Origin: a virus
Virus record (IMG/VR): IMGVR_UViG_3300023175_001379
Coordinates: 1-21,935 of that record
Strand: one strand, 5' to 3'
Length of the DNA: 21,935 nt
Made by a program: the position numbers and the translations under genes. The notes under the pieces are model-generated. The model searched no databases. It was not told where the DNA came from and worked only from the letters and a program-made list of their open reading frames with translations. Shown piece by piece: positions 20,705-21,935 of the stretch. Position 1 is the first letter of the stretch. Each line of letters starts with the position of its first letter.

Positions 20705-21370
20705 ATGAAAATAAGTGATAATACAATTAGTATATTGAGAAATTTCTCAGATATTAATGCTAACATTTTGTTTACACCTGGTAAAACATTAAGTACAATG
20801 TCAACTATGAAAAACATTATGGCAAAGGCAGACGTTGAGGAAGAGTTTGAAACAGAATTTGGCATATACGATTTGCCAGAATTTTTAAGAGCAGTAGATT
20901 CTTTTCAACAACCAGTTTTAAAGTTTAATGGTTCTGCTAATTTAAAAATACAAGATGAAAAAACAACATTATCAGCTAGATATGCGTTTGCTGATAAATC
21001 TACATTAAGATATCCATCTAAACAAATATCAATGCCAGATAAGACAGTTACATTCACACTAAACAATAGTGATTATGAATCTGTTAAAAAATTATATACA
21101 AATTTAAGTCTGCCTGATATTGCATTTAAAGGTGAAAAAGGCAAAATTAAATTAGTTGCTTTAGATAAAAAGAATAGCAACTCAAACGAATCATCAGTTA
21201 CAATAGGTGAAACGGATTTAGAGTTTACTGCATATGTTAAGGCTGAGAATATGAAAATTATTCCTGGCGATTATGATGTTGCTTTATCAAAGGCAAAGAT
21301 TGCTCACTTCATAAACAAAAAGGTTAAAGTACAATATTGGATTGCTTTAGAAGCAGACTCAACATTTTAA
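20705..21370 (+). CDS. 45: Sliding clamp gp45
   Basis: This 221-residue protein (T4 gp45 228) is the trimeric ring that tethers the gp43 polymerase to DNA and, in T4, activates gp55-dependent late promoters. It opens MKISDNTISILRNFSDINAN like T4 (MKLSKDTTALLKNFATINSG). It keeps the IYDLPEFL segment and the ENMKIIPGDYDVALSKAKI pattern, and ends with ALEADST as T4 does. I chose the ATG at 20705 because AAGGAG (20689-20694) precedes it; an in-frame ATG at 20684 would bury that site. It follows the DUF3310 stop by one base. Confidence 0.95.
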   Translation: MKISDNTISILRNFSDINANILFTPGKTLSTMSTMKNIMAKADVEEEFETEFGIYDLPEFLRAVDSFQQPVLKFNGSANLKIQDEKTTLSARYAFADKSTLRYPSKQISMPDKTVTFTLNNSDYESVKKLYTNLSLPDIAFKGEKGKIKLVALDKKNSNSNESSVTIGETDLEFTAYVKAENMKIIPGDYDVALSKAKIAHFINKKVKVQYWIALEADSTF

Positions 21371-21383
21371 TAAGGAGGTCTAA

Positions 21384-21935
21384 ATGTCAGATTTCCTTTG
21401 GGTTGAAAAATACCGTCCAAAGAAAATTGAAGATTGTATTTTAACTGAAGATTTAAAAAATACATTTTCTAAGTTTCTTAAACAAAAAGAAATACCAAAT
21501 CTTCTTCTTTCTGGCACAGCTGGTACAGGCAAAACAACAGTTGCTCGTGCCTTATGTGAAGAACTAGGTGCTGATTATATTATTATCAATGGTTCAGATG
21601 AAGGCCGACACATTGATACATTAAGAACTACAATCAAAAACTTTGCGTCTACCGTGTCGCTAGATGAAGGTGCAAGTCATAAAGTTGTGATTATAGATGA
21701 GGCAGATTATATGAATGCTGATAGTGTTCAACCTGCATTAAGAAACTTTATTGAAACGTTTTATAAGAACTGTAGATTTATATTTACTTGTAACTTTAAA
21801 AACAAAATCATACCTGCCTTACATAGTCGTTGTACTGTAATTGATTTTCGTATTACAAATGGTCAAAAAGTAAAAACTGCTACTGCATTTTTAGAAAGAC
21901 TAGGTGAAATACTTAAAACAGAAAACATAGAGTTT
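21384..21935 (+). CDS. 44: Clamp loader ATPase subunit gp44 (5' part)
   Basis: The first 184 residues are in the window; the T4 protein has 319. It begins MSDFLWVEKYRPKKIEDCIL, the standard RFC-type opening. Walker A is GTAGTGKT (44-51), Walker B VVIIDEAD (101-108), sensor-1 asparagine N137 in FTCNFKNK and the SRC arginine-finger motif at 148-150. With gp62 it loads gp45 onto primer ends. AAGGAGGT precedes the ATG, 13 bases after the gp45 stop. gp62 is expected beyond the right edge. Confidence 0.97.
   Translation, partial: MSDFLWVEKYRPKKIEDCILTEDLKNTFSKFLKQKEIPNLLLSGTAGTGKTTVARALCEELGADYIIINGSDEGRHIDTLRTTIKNFASTVSLDEGASHKVVIIDEADYMNADSVQPALRNFIETFYKNCRFIFTCNFKNKIIPALHSRCTVIDFRITNGQKVKTATAFLERLGEILKTENIEF

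Overview
The window is a stretch of a lytic, T4-like marine myovirus genome. It carries the T4 core genes in the order known from marine T4-like phages: prohead core gp22 (partial), major capsid gp23, a gp19-family tail tube protein, UvsY, UvsW, late sigma factor gp55, gp47, gp46, then (after an accessory block) sliding clamp gp45 and clamp loader gp44 (partial). The DNA is strongly AT-rich and every gene lies on the + strand. Hsp20, peptide deformylase, a CobS/CobT-like pair and a virus-encoded ribosomal protein bS21 fit a phage of an open-ocean bacterium, most plausibly a SAR11 (Pelagibacter) phage of the HTVC008M kind or a relative of the marine cyanomyoviruses. No photosynthesis gene is in view and the host cannot be fixed from this sequence. 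No tRNA, CRISPR array, insertion sequence or integrase was seen.

Layout. 1-2756 is virion structure, with a strong terminator after gp23 and late-promoter-like boxes before the next two genes. 2796-4692 is recombination (UvsY, UvsW). 4697-5677 holds three small genes of unknown function, two of them overlapping. 5717-9041 is gp55-gp47-gp46, tightly overlapped behind a perfect sigma70 promoter. 9041-10931 has peptide deformylase, a small conserved protein and a 2-oxoglutarate/Fe(II)-oxygenase-like protein. 10964-14627 is a compact four-gene operon with its own perfect sigma70 promoter: a PLP fold-type II enzyme, a glycosyltransferase resembling T4 beta-glucosyltransferase, a compact D-2-hydroxyacid dehydrogenase and a SAM methyltransferase with an SPPY motif. 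I read it as a candidate uncharacterised DNA-base or small-molecule modification pathway. 14727-18146 is a CobT-like VWA protein with an HExxH motif plus a CobS/MoxR-like AAA+ ATPase. 18233-18805 is a small basic protein and bS21. 18806-19092 is a non-coding, hairpin-rich spacer leading into Hsp20. 19545-19816 is a hairpin, a T4-type late promoter, a glutamine-riboswitch-like RNA (glnA / Downstream-peptide type) and a 51-residue peptide gene. 19879-21935 is a peroxiredoxin, a DUF3310 protein, gp45 and gp44.

Regulation is unusually readable. Host-type promoters (TTGACA/T, usually 17 bases, then TATAAT or TAGCAT) occur at seven places. At four of them (gp55, PLP-enzyme operon, CobT-like gene, DUF3310 gene) the -10 box lies so close to the ATG, with no Shine-Dalgarno sequence, that the mRNA should be leaderless or nearly so. 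Three late-type boxes (NATAAATA) each sit exactly five bases before an ATG, which implies the same for late transcripts. Other genes have good Shine-Dalgarno sequences. The window therefore mixes leaderless and leadered expression and also encodes bS21, a translation-initiation ribosomal protein.
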